Below are positions 1 through 8,257 of a stretch of DNA of 64,000 nucleotides, piece after piece (position 1 is the stretch's first letter; each line of letters begins with the position of its first letter). Position numbers and translations under genes: made by a program. The stretch spans positions 41,005 through 105,004 of the forward strand of contig JACRJZ010000068.1 in assembly GCA_016219875.1 (NCBI GenBank). The letters run 5' to 3'. The stretch comes from Verrucomicrobiota bacterium. Lineage in GTDB: Bacteria > Verrucomicrobiota > Verrucomicrobiia > Limisphaerales > JACRJZ01. The notes beneath the pieces were generated by a model. It did not search any database and was not told the origin of the DNA. It saw only the letters and a program-made list of their open reading frames with translations.

Positions 1-433
1 GGTAGCGGTGAAGCGTTTCTCCCGCTTCTTCTGCTGGGCGTTCGAAAAGATCGAGCTTGTAAACGCGCCGATCTTCATAGCTGCCTTGCTCGGCTGGCAG
101 ATAAAAGCTCCACGTTCTGCCATCGGTCAGGACGACGAACGGAACGCCAGCGTGGAAAGCGTATTCGAGCGCCTGCCTAACGGCCTCTTCGGCCCTGCCA
201 GGTTGTTTGACCTCGACAAAAATGGCGGGCTTGGAGGGCGGATGGCAAAGGGCAAAATCCGCACGTCCCTCACCGGTTTTGTACTCAGGCCAGACCACGG
301 TCGTGTCCCACGTATCCCAGCCGAGTTCTTGAAGCACACGCAGGACGATGCCTTGGGAGATGGCTTGTTCGTTCGGAAATTTGCCCTGACGGAGCCGGGC
401 CGCAATGTCGGCAATGGTAGTTTCGAGTGACAT
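1..433 (-). CDS. HSDR_N-type (type I restriction R-subunit N-terminal-like) protein, partial, runs off window start
   Basis: Minus-strand translation from ATG at 433: MSLETTIADIAARLRQGKFPNEQAISQGIVLRVLQELGWDTWDTTVVWPEYKTGEGRADFALCHPPSKPAIFVEVKQPGRAEEAVRQALEYAFHAGVPFVVLTDGRTWSFYLP; PD-(D/E)xK-like AxFal..pp..paifVEvK pattern. No stop before the window edge. Confidence 0.75.
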   Translation of the reverse strand, partial: MSLETTIADIAARLRQGKFPNEQAISQGIVLRVLQELGWDTWDTTVVWPEYKTGEGRADFALCHPPSKPAIFVEVKQPGRAEEAVRQALEYAFHAGVPFVVLTDGRTWSFYLPAEQGSYEDRRVYKLDLFERPAEEAGETLHRY

Positions 434-438
434 GGTGT

Positions 439-1167
439 TTAGGCGGCGAAGGCCGCAGTCGTTGTGCTGCCCGGGCGATTTGTCGCCCCCGTTGCCCAAG
501 CGCAGCGTGCTTGCCCGCAAAACGCGCGATTATCGCCGCCCCACGGATTCGGTCGCTGAAGCAGGTAGGCCCAGACTTCTTCGGTGGTGAGGATCTGAAT
601 CGGATTGGAAACCCACACGCGCGGCAGGTCGGGATGGCGTGTGAGGCCATTGCGGGTGGCACGTTCGGCAAGGGTCTGCGCGCGGCTGGCGCTCTCTGCC
701 CGGCGAGCGCCCAAGTGGAGGATGGCTTCGCCCCAGCGGCCCATGCGCTGCTCCACGAAACGGGCGACGGGATCAATCTTGAGGCGTTGCGTACACCAGC
801 GGAACGTGCGATTCGGCGGCGGGGAGCCGCGGCCAATGATGTTCACCCAAAAGCTTTCTTCGGGCGGCGGGCGGAGAAGTTGGACCTCAATGTTCAGCCC
901 GTTGTCCTGGGAGAATTTTCGCATCCGACCCAAGCCCGCTTCGATCATCTCCACGATGGCAGGAATCTCCACGCGGGTATCGGTGCAGAGGACGGCGATT
1001 TCCTTCTTCCGCTGTTCGTCCGAGATGGATAGAACGGTGTCGAAAACGAGCGCGGCCACGAGCGTGCTGTCCTTGCCGCCGCTGAAGCCGACGAGCCAGG
1101 GGCGGGCGTCTTCCCGGTAAAGCTCGCGTAGTGTGTCTCTGATCTCTTGAAAATTGTTGCCGGACAT
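439..1167 (-). pseudogene. dndC: DndC-like PAPS-reductase-family protein (DNA phosphorothioation sulfurtransferase), C-terminally truncated
   Basis: GFSGGKDSTLVAALVFDTVLSISDEQRKKEIAVLCTDTRVEIPAIVEMIE and PPNRTFRWCTQRLKIDPVARF are DndC-like; after PNPWGGDNRA the sequence changes to CGQARCAWATGATNRPGSTTTAAFAA and stops. The Cys-rich C-terminal part expected in DndC is not seen in any minus frame before the next gene. Confidence 0.65.
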
Positions 1168-1489
1168 CTGCGGCGAGTGTGCCAGCGGGCGGAAGGAATT
1201 CAACACCAGACCTCAACCAGACCTCAACCGGAAGGACAAGACGGCGTCGCCAGGGACGATGCGAGCACCGTTGTGACGAAGCGTGATCGTGGTGCTTGAG
1301 CTTCAAGACTCCGCCTGTTGGCTTCCTTCGGCATGATCACAGTCGAGACAACGTCCGAGAGCACGCGGGGGCAACGTAGTCTCGGCAAGAGAGGAGATCG
1401 TCCCGTCCGCGAACGGAAAGCCTCTGGGTCCACCGATGGCACCGATATCCGAGACAGGCGCGATCTCTGTCCTGTTGCACGGTAACGGT

Positions 1490-3772
1490 TCAACTCTTTC
1501 GCTGTTGCGCCTTGTTGAGCGCGTCCGTGAACCAGTCCACCGGCTTGGAGGCAGAGGGCTTCGCCGGCGGTCGGGACAACGTCGGGCGCACGGGGCCAGG
1601 GGAGGTTTTGCCGCCGGTTTGGGCGCCCAGCTCGGGCCTGGCTTTCATCGAGAGCGCGATGCGTTTGCGGGGAATGTCCACGTCGGTCACGGTCACGGTC
1701 ACGCGCTGGCCGACTTTCACGACTTCGGCCGGGTTCTTCACGAAATGGTCCGCCAGTTGGCTGACGTGGATGAGGCCATCCTGATGCACGCCGATGTCCA
1801 CGAACGCCCCGAACGCGGTCACGTTCGTGACGATGCCGGGGAGCTTCAGGCCGGGCTTAAGGTCTTCGATCTTCTCCACGCCTTCTTGAAAGCTGAAGAC
1901 TTCGAACTTCTGCCGTGGGTCGCGCCCCGGCTTGGCGAGTTCGGCGAGAATGTCGCTCAGCGTGGGCAGGCCGACCGTCTCGGTGACGTATTTCTCCAGC
2001 TTGATTTTCTGGCGCAGCCCGGCGTCGCGCAAGAGGTCGCTCACGGAACAGAAGAGATCGCGGGCCATGCTCTCGACGAGGCCGTAGCTTTCCGGGTGAA
2101 CGGCGCTGGCATCGAGCGGGTGGGCGCTGTCGCGGACGCGGAGGAAGCCAGCGGCTTGCTCGAAGGCTTTCGGGCCGAGGCGCGGGACTTCCTTGAGTTC
2201 GGCGCGCGACTTGAACGGGCCATTCTCGTTGCGGTGCGCGACGATGTTCGCCGCAAGCGTGGGGCCGAGGCCGGAGACATAGCTGAGCAGTTGCTTGCTG
2301 GCGGTGTTGAGTTCCACGCCCACGCCGTTGACGCAACTGGTGACCACATCGTCGAGGCCCTTCTTGAGCGCGGTCTGATCCACGTCGTGTTGATACTGGC
2401 CGACACCGATGGACTTGGGATCGAGCTTCACGAGTTCCGCGAGCGGGTCCATGAGCCGGCGCCCGATGCTGACCGCGCCGCGCACCGTGACATCGTGAGT
2501 GGGGAACTCCTCGCGCGCCACGTCGGACGCAGAGTAGATGGACGCGCCGCTTTCGTTGACCATCACGATGGGGATGGCGGAGGGCAGGCCGAGCTTGCGC
2601 ACGAACGCCTCCGTCTCGCGGCTGGCGGTGCCATTGCCGATGGCGATGGCTTCGATCTGGAACTGCTTCACCATCGAGAGCACAGCCATCGCGGCGTCGC
2701 GCACTTCGGACATGGAAGAAGCCGTCGCATAGATCACGTCGTGGTGGAGGAGCTTGCCCTGGCGGTCGAGGCAGACGGTCTTGCAACCGGTGCGGAAACC
2801 CGGATCGATGGCCAGCACGTTCTTGCGTCCGAGCGGCGAGGCGAGGAGCAACTCGCGCAAGTTCTCGGCGAACACGCGGATGGCCTCAGTGTCAGCCTTC
2901 TTCTTCGATTCGAGACGCAGTTCGACTTCGATGGCGGAGCCAAGCAGGCGCTGGTAGCTGTCCTCGACGGCGAGGCAAACCTGTTCGGCAGCGGGCGTCT
3001 TGCCGGTAACGAAGAGCGGTTCGATGATCGCGAGGGCGTCGTTCTCCGGCGGGTTGATGCGCACAATGAGCACGCCCTCCGTTTCGCCGCGGCGGATGGC
3101 CAACAGGCGATGGCTGGGGATCGTGGCGACTGGCTCGGTCCAGTCGAAGTAGTCCTTGAACTTGGCGCCTTCCTCCTCTTTCCCGGTGATGACCTTGGAG
3201 CGCACAGTGGCGTTCTTCCAAAAGAACTCGCGCAGCTTGGCGCGGGCGCGGGCGTCGTCGCTGACGCGCTCGGCGAGGATGTCGCGCGCGCCGGCCAGGG
3301 CCTTCTCCTCATTCTCCACGCCTTTCTCGGCGCTCACAAACGCCCTGGCTTCCTTGAGCGGATCGGCGGTGGCTTGGTGGTTGAACAGGAGATCGGCGAG
3401 CGGCTCCAGCCCAGCTTCCTTGGCGATGGTCGCGCGCGTGCGGCGCTTGGGGCGATAGGGCTGGTAGATGTCTTCCAACACGCTCAACGTCTCGGCGCCG
3501 GCGAGGGCAGACTTGAGTTCGTCCGTGAGGAGATGGCGTTCGGCGAGCGATTTGAGGATCGACTCGCGGCGCTGGTCGAGATCGACGAGCGCCAGCAACC
3601 GGTCGCGGACGCTGGTGATGGCGACTTCGTCCAGCGACCCTGTGGCTTCCTTGCGGTAGCGGGAAATGAAAGGAACGGTGCCACCCTCCGCGAGCAGCTT
3701 CGCGGTGGCGGCGACCTGGCGCGGCTGGATGTTCAGCTCGCCGGCGATTTTGAGAAAATAGCGTTCGTTCAT
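1490..3772 (-). CDS. tex: Tex family RNA-binding transcription accessory protein
   Basis: MNERYFLKIAGELNIQPRQVAATAKLLAEGGTVPFISRYRKEATGSLDEV; VLAIDPGFRTGCKTVCLD; C-terminal S1 domain PGIVTNVTAFGAFVDIGVHQDGLIHVSQL. ORF extends upstream to 3964; ATG at 3772 preferred. Confidence 0.95.
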   Translation of the reverse strand: MNERYFLKIAGELNIQPRQVAATAKLLAEGGTVPFISRYRKEATGSLDEVAITSVRDRLLALVDLDQRRESILKSLAERHLLTDELKSALAGAETLSVLEDIYQPYRPKRRTRATIAKEAGLEPLADLLFNHQATADPLKEARAFVSAEKGVENEEKALAGARDILAERVSDDARARAKLREFFWKNATVRSKVITGKEEEGAKFKDYFDWTEPVATIPSHRLLAIRRGETEGVLIVRINPPENDALAIIEPLFVTGKTPAAEQVCLAVEDSYQRLLGSAIEVELRLESKKKADTEAIRVFAENLRELLLASPLGRKNVLAIDPGFRTGCKTVCLDRQGKLLHHDVIYATASSMSEVRDAAMAVLSMVKQFQIEAIAIGNGTASRETEAFVRKLGLPSAIPIVMVNESGASIYSASDVAREEFPTHDVTVRGAVSIGRRLMDPLAELVKLDPKSIGVGQYQHDVDQTALKKGLDDVVTSCVNGVGVELNTASKQLLSYVSGLGPTLAANIVAHRNENGPFKSRAELKEVPRLGPKAFEQAAGFLRVRDSAHPLDASAVHPESYGLVESMARDLFCSVSDLLRDAGLRQKIKLEKYVTETVGLPTLSDILAELAKPGRDPRQKFEVFSFQEGVEKIEDLKPGLKLPGIVTNVTAFGAFVDIGVHQDGLIHVSQLADHFVKNPAEVVKVGQRVTVTVTDVDIPRKRIALSMKARPELGAQTGGKTSPGPVRPTLSRPPAKPSASKPVDWFTDALNKAQQRKS

Positions 3773-3893
3773 TGAAGACGCGGCGCGTGGTGTAGCGGGA
3801 AGCGCAGCGCGTTCAAAGTCCAAAGTTTCTGGACGCTCCGTCCCGGCATTCCCTTCTTGCGGCCACTTGCGTCGCTCGTACACTTCCGCGCTC

Positions 3894-6800
3894 ATGAGTG
3901 ACGCGTTTGAACTGGTCGAGCCCCAGGCTGCGAAAGATTTCCTGGGCGGCTTCGACGCGAACACGCGGCGGAAGGGCGAGTCCTACTTCCACAGCGGTCG
4001 GGTGCTCAACCTCGTGCCGGAGGAGCCGGGCACGTCGTACTCAGTCCATGTTCAAGGCTCGGAGCTGTACGAGGTTTTTCTCGATTACGATGCGGCAGAA
4101 GGCTGGTCCGGCACCTGCACCTGCCCGATGGAGATCGACTGCAAGCACGTCTATGCGGCGATGAAGGCCCTGCTCGCCGAGCACAGCGTGGCGGCGGTGC
4201 GCGGCTTGAGCGCCGGCGCAGTGGCCAAATCTGCGCCGCCCCCGCCAAAGAAGCCGGCCTTGCGCGTGGCGGGCCAGGTTGGCGACCTGCTGGAGACGGA
4301 AGTGGGCCGGCCCTTGCGGGCCGAAGAACGGCGGTTCGTCAACAAGCTCGCGGAGATTTACCGCCGGTGTTGCGTGAACCATCACATCACGACCTGGGAC
4401 TTTCAGGAGTTGGGCCTCTATCTGGGCGGCTACGGCTGGGACGCGCTGCACATCTGGCCGTCGTTCCCGGAAACCGAGCACGAGTTCTGGCTCTACATCG
4501 CCAACACGGCGCATGAGCGGCGCGTGCCGATCCCGGAATTCATGCGGCCCCTGACGGACCTGACGGTGATTCAAGACCGCCTGGCCCGCTGGCGCCGCGC
4601 CCAAGAAGTCGAGCGATGGAGAAACCTCCTGGCCACGTTTCACGAAGACCGCCTGGACTTGGAGCCAATCAGCAAAGGGGAATTCGATCTCCGGGTCGCC
4701 CTGCTGAAGAGCCACGCCGACCTGGAATGGAAACAGCCGGGCAAGGACCAGTTCGTCCCGATCAAGCACATGCAATTCCGCCAGTTGGCCGAAGACCGCC
4801 GTCAGGGGCTGGCTTCGCTGCCGCCGGAGGCGGAGGTCATCTGTGCGACCTACGAGAACCGGCTGCTCTACGGCAGCTCTCTGGATTTGCGCTACACCGA
4901 CGCCAACGCGCTCGGCATCCTGGGCCGGCTGTTGCGCACGCCCGCGCTCAACGGCCGCGTGGTGGACTTGAATGGCGAAGCGGTGGTGCGAGTCGCGGAG
5001 CCGCTGCGATGGCATTTTACCCCCGCGGACGCCGAGCGCGAAGATTACCGCGCGCGGCTCGTGCAAGCCGATGGCCAGCCGCTGCCGGAATTGCTGTGCG
5101 CCATCCCCGGCCAGCCGCCTCTCTACGTCTGCCACCGCCAACTCTTCACCGGCCCGCCGGTGCGGAACGGCATGCTCGATCCGGGTCAGGAGAACGTCAT
5201 CCCGGCGCCCGCTTTGGAAACCACCTGGGGCGTGCAATTCCTGCAATCACTGCGGATCGAACTGCCGCCGCGCCTGCGCCAGCGCCTCCGGGAAGTGCCG
5301 CTCCGCGTCACCATCGACTGCGAACTCAAGCCCTCCTACCACGGCAGCAAGACGGAGAATTGCGTCGTCAAGATGCTGGCCCAGGCCGCGGATGGCCGCC
5401 ACGAAGAAGCCTGGACCGGCACCTCGTGGCTCGCCACGCGGACGCCCCAGCCGAAGACGGGAGCGCCGGAAGCCGGCGGCGTCATCACGGTCTATGACCG
5501 GGCCACTTTGCAGGAGGCGGCACGCCTCATCGAGCCGCTCGGACTCAAGCCGGATGCGTACTCCAGCAATCTGGTCGTGCGGGTCACACGGAAGTTTCCG
5601 GAGGTTTTCTCGGAGTGGCTCAAGACCGTGCCGCCGCACATCACGGTGCAGTTGGCCGGGGAGCTGGCTTCGTTCACCGACGACGCCGTGTCGGGCCGCG
5701 TGCGGCTGGACGTGAGCGAAGCGGCCATCGACTGGTTTGATCTCCGGGTCGTGCTCGATGTCTCCGACACGACCCTCACGCCCGACGAAATCAAGCTGCT
5801 GCTCAACGCCAAAGGCGGCTTCGTCCGCCTCGGCACGAAGGGCTGGCGTCGCCTGCAATTCGATCTGTCCGCCGAAGAGGACGAGCGCCTCGCGAAGCTA
5901 GGACTCAATCCGCACGAACTCACCTCCGAGCCGCAACGTCTGCACGCGCTGCAGCTCGCCGACGACTCCGCCAAGAAGTTCCTGCCGGAGCAGCAGGTGG
6001 AGCAAATCCAGCGGCGCGCCGGCGAGATCAAAGCGCGCGTCACCCCGGACCTGCCCGCCGGCGTGCTGGCGGAGTTGCGGCCGTATCAGCTTGAAGGGTT
6101 TCACTTCCTCGCCTACCTCGCGGCGAACCGCTTTGGCGGCATTCTCGCCGACGACATGGGCCTCGGCAAAACGCTGCAAGCCTTGGCGTGGCTGTTGTGG
6201 CTGCGGCAAGGATGCGGGGCAGGCGTCGCGCCTGCCTTCACGAAGAAAATGGAGACAGGCGTGACGCCTGTCCCACCGCCTTCTCTCGTGGTCTGCCCCA
6301 AGTCCGTCATGGACAACTGGCAGGCCGAAGCGGTTCGTTTCACGCCCGGCTTGCGGGTGAAAATCTGGCCGCCCAGTGAACTGGCCCAACTCGTCGAGAA
6401 GCTGAACGATGCCGACCTCCACGTCCTGAACTACAGCCAGCTTCGCCTCGTCGGCGAAAGCCTCGCGCCGGTGCGCTGGCTGGCGGTGATCCTGGATGAA
6501 GGCCAGTACATCAAGAACCCCAACTCCCAGACCGCGCAGATCGCGCGAATGCTGCGCGCCGAGCACCGGCTGGTGCTTTCCGGCACGCCCATCGAAAACC
6601 GCTTGCTCGACTTGTGGAGCTTGATGGCCTTCGCCATGCCGGGCGTGCTCGGCAGCCGGGCGCAGTTCGCGCGCCTGTTCGACGCCAAGGAAGACCCGTT
6701 CGCCCGCCGCCGGCTCTCCTCGCGCGTGCGGCCCTTCCTGCTCCGCCGCACCAAATCGCAAGTGGCCAAAGACCTGCCCGACCGCATCGAGGAAGACCTC

Positions 6801-7496
6801 TTCTGCGAGATCGAAGGCGAACAGAAGACGCTCTACCGCGCCGAACTCAAGCAGGCCCAACAGATGTTGCTCCGGGTGCAGACCCAGAAGCAGCTCAACA
6901 AGGAACGGTTCCACTTCCTGACCTCGCTGTTGCGCTTGCGGCAGATTTGCTGCCACCCGGCGTTGGTGAAGCCGGACTCCAAGGCCACCAGCGCCAAGCT
7001 GGAGGCGCTCTTGGAGCAACTGGAGCCGATCATGGAGGAAGGACAGAAGGTGCTGGTCTTCTCGCAGTTCGTCGAGTTGCTGGCCCTGCTCAAGCCCGAA
7101 CTGGCGGAGCGGAGTTGGCCGATGTTCTACCTCGCCGGCGAAACGGAGAACCGCGGCGAGATCGTCAAACAGTTCCAGTCCGCCGAAGGCGCGGCCGTGT
7201 TCCTGATCTCGCTCAAGGCGGGCGGCTTCGGCCTCAACCTCACCGCCGCGAGCTACGTCGTGCTCTTCGACCCGTGGTGGAACCCGGCGGTGGAGAACCA
7301 GGCCATCGACCGCACCCACCGCATCGGCCAGGTGAACAAAGTCATCGCCTACCGCCTCCTCATCAAAGACAGCATCGAGGAAAAGATCCGCGCGCTGCAG
7401 AAGCAGAAGAAGGCGCTGGCGGAAGACGTGTTGGGCGAGGAGAAGTTCGCCCAGAGCCTCACGTTGGACGACCTGCAATTCCTCTTCGCCGACTGA
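3894..7496 (+). CDS. SNF2-family DEAD/DEAH helicase with N-terminal SWIM zinc finger
   Basis: SWIM-like CTCPMEIDCKHVYA; helicase motifs DDMGLGKTLQALAWL, ILDEGQYIKN, LSGTPIENRLLDLWSL, KAGGFGLNLTAASYVVLFDPWWNPAVENQAIDRTHRIGQ. Confidence 0.93.
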   Translation: MSDAFELVEPQAAKDFLGGFDANTRRKGESYFHSGRVLNLVPEEPGTSYSVHVQGSELYEVFLDYDAAEGWSGTCTCPMEIDCKHVYAAMKALLAEHSVAAVRGLSAGAVAKSAPPPPKKPALRVAGQVGDLLETEVGRPLRAEERRFVNKLAEIYRRCCVNHHITTWDFQELGLYLGGYGWDALHIWPSFPETEHEFWLYIANTAHERRVPIPEFMRPLTDLTVIQDRLARWRRAQEVERWRNLLATFHEDRLDLEPISKGEFDLRVALLKSHADLEWKQPGKDQFVPIKHMQFRQLAEDRRQGLASLPPEAEVICATYENRLLYGSSLDLRYTDANALGILGRLLRTPALNGRVVDLNGEAVVRVAEPLRWHFTPADAEREDYRARLVQADGQPLPELLCAIPGQPPLYVCHRQLFTGPPVRNGMLDPGQENVIPAPALETTWGVQFLQSLRIELPPRLRQRLREVPLRVTIDCELKPSYHGSKTENCVVKMLAQAADGRHEEAWTGTSWLATRTPQPKTGAPEAGGVITVYDRATLQEAARLIEPLGLKPDAYSSNLVVRVTRKFPEVFSEWLKTVPPHITVQLAGELASFTDDAVSGRVRLDVSEAAIDWFDLRVVLDVSDTTLTPDEIKLLLNAKGGFVRLGTKGWRRLQFDLSAEEDERLAKLGLNPHELTSEPQRLHALQLADDSAKKFLPEQQVEQIQRRAGEIKARVTPDLPAGVLAELRPYQLEGFHFLAYLAANRFGGILADDMGLGKTLQALAWLLWLRQGCGAGVAPAFTKKMETGVTPVPPPSLVVCPKSVMDNWQAEAVRFTPGLRVKIWPPSELAQLVEKLNDADLHVLNYSQLRLVGESLAPVRWLAVILDEGQYIKNPNSQTAQIARMLRAEHRLVLSGTPIENRLLDLWSLMAFAMPGVLGSRAQFARLFDAKEDPFARRRLSSRVRPFLLRRTKSQVAKDLPDRIEEDLFCEIEGEQKTLYRAELKQAQQMLLRVQTQKQLNKERFHFLTSLLRLRQICCHPALVKPDSKATSAKLEALLEQLEPIMEEGQKVLVFSQFVELLALLKPELAERSWPMFYLAGETENRGEIVKQFQSAEGAAVFLISLKAGGFGLNLTAASYVVLFDPWWNPAVENQAIDRTHRIGQVNKVIAYRLLIKDSIEEKIRALQKQKKALAEDVLGEEKFAQSLTLDDLQFLFAD
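6218..6272. repeat. Double palindrome inside the helicase CDS (GGCAGGCGTCGCGCCTGCC ... GACAGGCGTGACGCCTGTC)
   Basis: Two near-perfect hairpins at 6218-6236 and 6254-6272, in frame, encoding GCGAGVAPAFTKKMETGVTPV between helicase motifs I and Ia. Confidence 0.85.
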
Positions 7497-7498
7497 TC

Positions 7499-7777
7499 AT
7501 GAGCACGCAAGGAGAACTCGATTTCAGCCAGCCTGCCCAAGGCGACGGCCTACAACGCTGGCAGCAACAGCGCTAGCGGGCCTCCCACCGGCTCGGCCTG
7601 CCGCTGGAGCACGACGTCGAAGTGTGGCTCAAGGACGGCGTGGTCTTGCGCGGCAAGCTGCGGCTCAAGGAGGCCATGCTCTTCCTCGACCGCGTGGACG
7701 AGAAGGAGCTGGAACTCGCCGTGGGCCGCGTGGATTTCCGTTTCGCCGAAATGGAATCGTGCGTGCGGATGGATTGA
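7499..7777 (+). pseudogene. Small hypothetical protein interrupted by one in-frame TAG
   Basis: MSTQGELDFSQPAQGDGLQRWQQQR*RASHRLGLPLEHDVEVWLKDGVVLRGKLRLKEAMLFLDRVDEKELELAVGRVDFRFAEMESCVRMD*; amber codon at 7574-7576; ATG overlaps the end of the helicase gene region. Confidence 0.6.
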
Positions 7778-7800
7778 GCCTGATTTCCGAAGCCCGAATT

Positions 7801-7892
7801 CCCGTCGCGGCGTCTCGGCAGAGCGCCGTCATTTCTTTTTGCCTTCTGCCTTCCGTCCCGCCGTGCGGCGATCTGCCGAGACGCCGCGACGG
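7801..7892. repeat. Inverted repeat (CCCGTCGCGGCGTCTCGGCAGA arms) enclosing a 7-bp-period tract
   Basis: Left arm CCCGTCGCGGCGTCTCGGCAGA, right arm TCTGCCGAGACGCCGCGACGGG; interior TTTTGCC-TTCTGCC-TTCCGTC. Confidence 0.85.
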
Positions 7893-7901
7893 GAGAGGCA
7901 A

Positions 7902-7988
7902 TTGCAGAACCCCGTAGCAGCCGACGTGAGGAGGCTCAAACTTCAATGAAAACAGAGCCTCCTCACGTCGGCTGCTACAGTTTTGCAG
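7902..7988. repeat. GTAGCAGCC palindromic element, copy 1
   Basis: GTAGCAGCCGACGTGAGGAGGCTC-spacer-GAGCCTCCTCACGTCGGCTGCTAC with outer GCAGAAC / GTTTTGC. Confidence 0.9.
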
Positions 7989-8005
7989 GAAGCTCGGGAT
8001 TTGAA

Positions 8006-8224
8006 TCAGGCCCGGCACGCCCGTTTCCTCCAGCCCAGCACGCGGGCCGGGAGAAACAGGAGCGCGCGAATCAACGCGAACACCGCTTCCATCGTGATGC
8101 CAACGAGGCGCAGCGGCAAAGACAAGAGCCAGACTACCGGAAAAAGAATCAGCGCCAACAGCGCCACGGGCCAGCACAGCACAAACAAGATGTACCAACC
8201 GACAAACAGAATCAGAGCTTTCAT
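8006..8224 (-). CDS. Small predicted membrane protein
   Basis: MKALILFVGWYILFVLCWPVALLALILFPVVWLLSLPLRLVGITMEAVFALIRALLFLPARVLGWRKRACRA. Confidence 0.6.
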   Translation of the reverse strand: MKALILFVGWYILFVLCWPVALLALILFPVVWLLSLPLRLVGITMEAVFALIRALLFLPARVLGWRKRACRA

Positions 8225-8257
8225 AGCGTCTCTATCCTTCCATTCCTGTACCAAAGG

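Noticed and set aside
1436-3775. 779-aa plus-strand ORF
   Set aside because: Antisense to the well-supported tex gene; composition (His/Arg/Gly-rich, no motifs) typical of mirror ORFs in GC-rich DNA.
5898-7478. 526-aa minus-strand ORF
   Set aside because: Antisense to the SNF2 helicase; low-complexity composition.
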